Of a DNA stretch of 32,482 bases, positions 32,291 to 32,482 are shown piece after piece. The DNA is taken from contig CALJUX010000007.1 of assembly GCA_937978655.1 (NCBI GenBank), positions 1 through 32,482 of the forward strand, given 5' to 3'. The DNA is from an uncultured Chromatiaceae bacterium. GTDB lineage: Bacteria; Pseudomonadota; Gammaproteobacteria; Enterobacterales; Alteromonadaceae. The notes beneath the pieces are model-generated. The model was not told where the DNA came from. It was given only the letters and a program-made list of their open reading frames with translations, and made no database searches. Both the position numbers and the translations under genes were made by a program. Every line of letters starts with the position of its first letter. Within the stretch, counting starts at the first letter, position 1.

Positions 32291-32433
32291 ATGAGCTTAC
32301 AGCTGAAGGCCGGCCAGCACAGCATGGCTGGCCGCCAGTTCATCAATCAGGATTTTGCTGACTTCAGCCTGCCCTCTGCAGGCTTGTTGCGTGATAAAGG
32401 CGCAGTGTTTGCGATAGCCGACGGCATTGGCAG
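32291..32433 (+). CDS. PP2C-type phosphatase (probably phosphatase-kinase), N-terminal fragment
   Basis: Only 47 codons are available before the adapter. The readable protein (MSLQLKAGQHSMAGRQFINQ, then DFADFSLP...LLRDKGAVFAIADGIG) has the PP2C opening, with the metal-binding AIADGIG motif at the end of the fragment. In many gammaproteobacteria a bifunctional PP2C phosphatase/Ser-Thr kinase sits beside nitrite transporter and nirBD/nas genes, so that is the likely full product (inference). It starts 2 nt after the FNT stop and is co-transcribed with it. The remainder lies outside the contig. Confidence 0.75.
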
Positions 32434-32482
32434 AGATCGGAAGAGCACACGTCTGAACTCCAGTCACGAATCACCACCTCGT
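32434..32482 (+). other. Illumina P7 adapter (artefact)
   Basis: AGATCGGAAGAGC starts the TruSeq adapter at 32434. It ends GTCAC at 32467, followed by the index GAATCACC (32468-32475) and ACCTCGT, which is the P7 sequence ATCTCGT with one mismatch. It is the reverse complement of the window start. It is not genomic and truncates the PP2C gene. Confidence 0.98.

Noticed and set aside
1..32482. Terminal inverted repeats as phage or plasmid ends, or evidence of circularity
   Set aside because: They are sequencing adapter with an index, not biological repeats.

Overview
The window is one assembled piece of gammaproteobacterial DNA. Both ends are Illumina P7 adapter (1-47 and 32434-32482, inverted, same index GAATCACC), so only about 48-32433 is genomic. 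The gene types fit an Alteromonadales or Rheinheimera/Alishewanella-like aquatic heterotroph: a long-leader TonB receptor, Tat- and lipoprotein-exported glycosidases, narGHJI and nitrate assimilation. The genus is inferred from gene content only.

Left part, about 48-16629: a carbohydrate-utilisation locus. A minus-strand run encodes a GH89 alpha-N-acetylglucosaminidase, an HGSNAT/NagX-like membrane acetyltransferase, a Ca2+-dependent PI-PLC-like phosphodiesterase, a Tat-exported GH28 enzyme and a lipoprotein cut by the contig end. A 270-bp nested palindrome separates it from a minus-strand TonB receptor, an AGE-family mannose isomerase and a D-mannonate dehydratase (ManD). Divergently, on plus, lie a GntR/FCD repressor, a GH92 alpha-mannosidase and a YieH-like HAD phosphatase. 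Repeated operators (core TTGGACAGGCCAA) precede both gntR and GH92. The enzyme set (alpha-mannose, alpha-GlcN made into GlcNAc, uronate, inositol phosphodiester) would suit a glycosylated inositol-phospholipid head group such as a GIPC or GPI glycan. That substrate is inference.

Middle, 16632-29740: dissimilatory nitrate respiration. On minus lie narX, without narL in the window, and two small unknown genes. Divergently lies narGHJI with a PpiC-type isomerase behind an FNR-like site and a NarL 7-2-7 site. Then come an HPP-CBS membrane protein and an alginate-export-family porin with its own NarL site.

Right end, 29752-32433: the start of a nitrate assimilation module. A NIT-ANTAR antiterminator (NasR type) is divergent from a formate/nitrite-family channel gene, which is followed by a truncated PP2C-type phosphatase (probably phosphatase-kinase). 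The 422-bp gap holds two NtrC-like boxes, a sigma-54 promoter match, a leader stem-loop and a strong intrinsic terminator just before the channel start codon. This looks like a complete NtrC/sigma-54 plus NasR antitermination control region.
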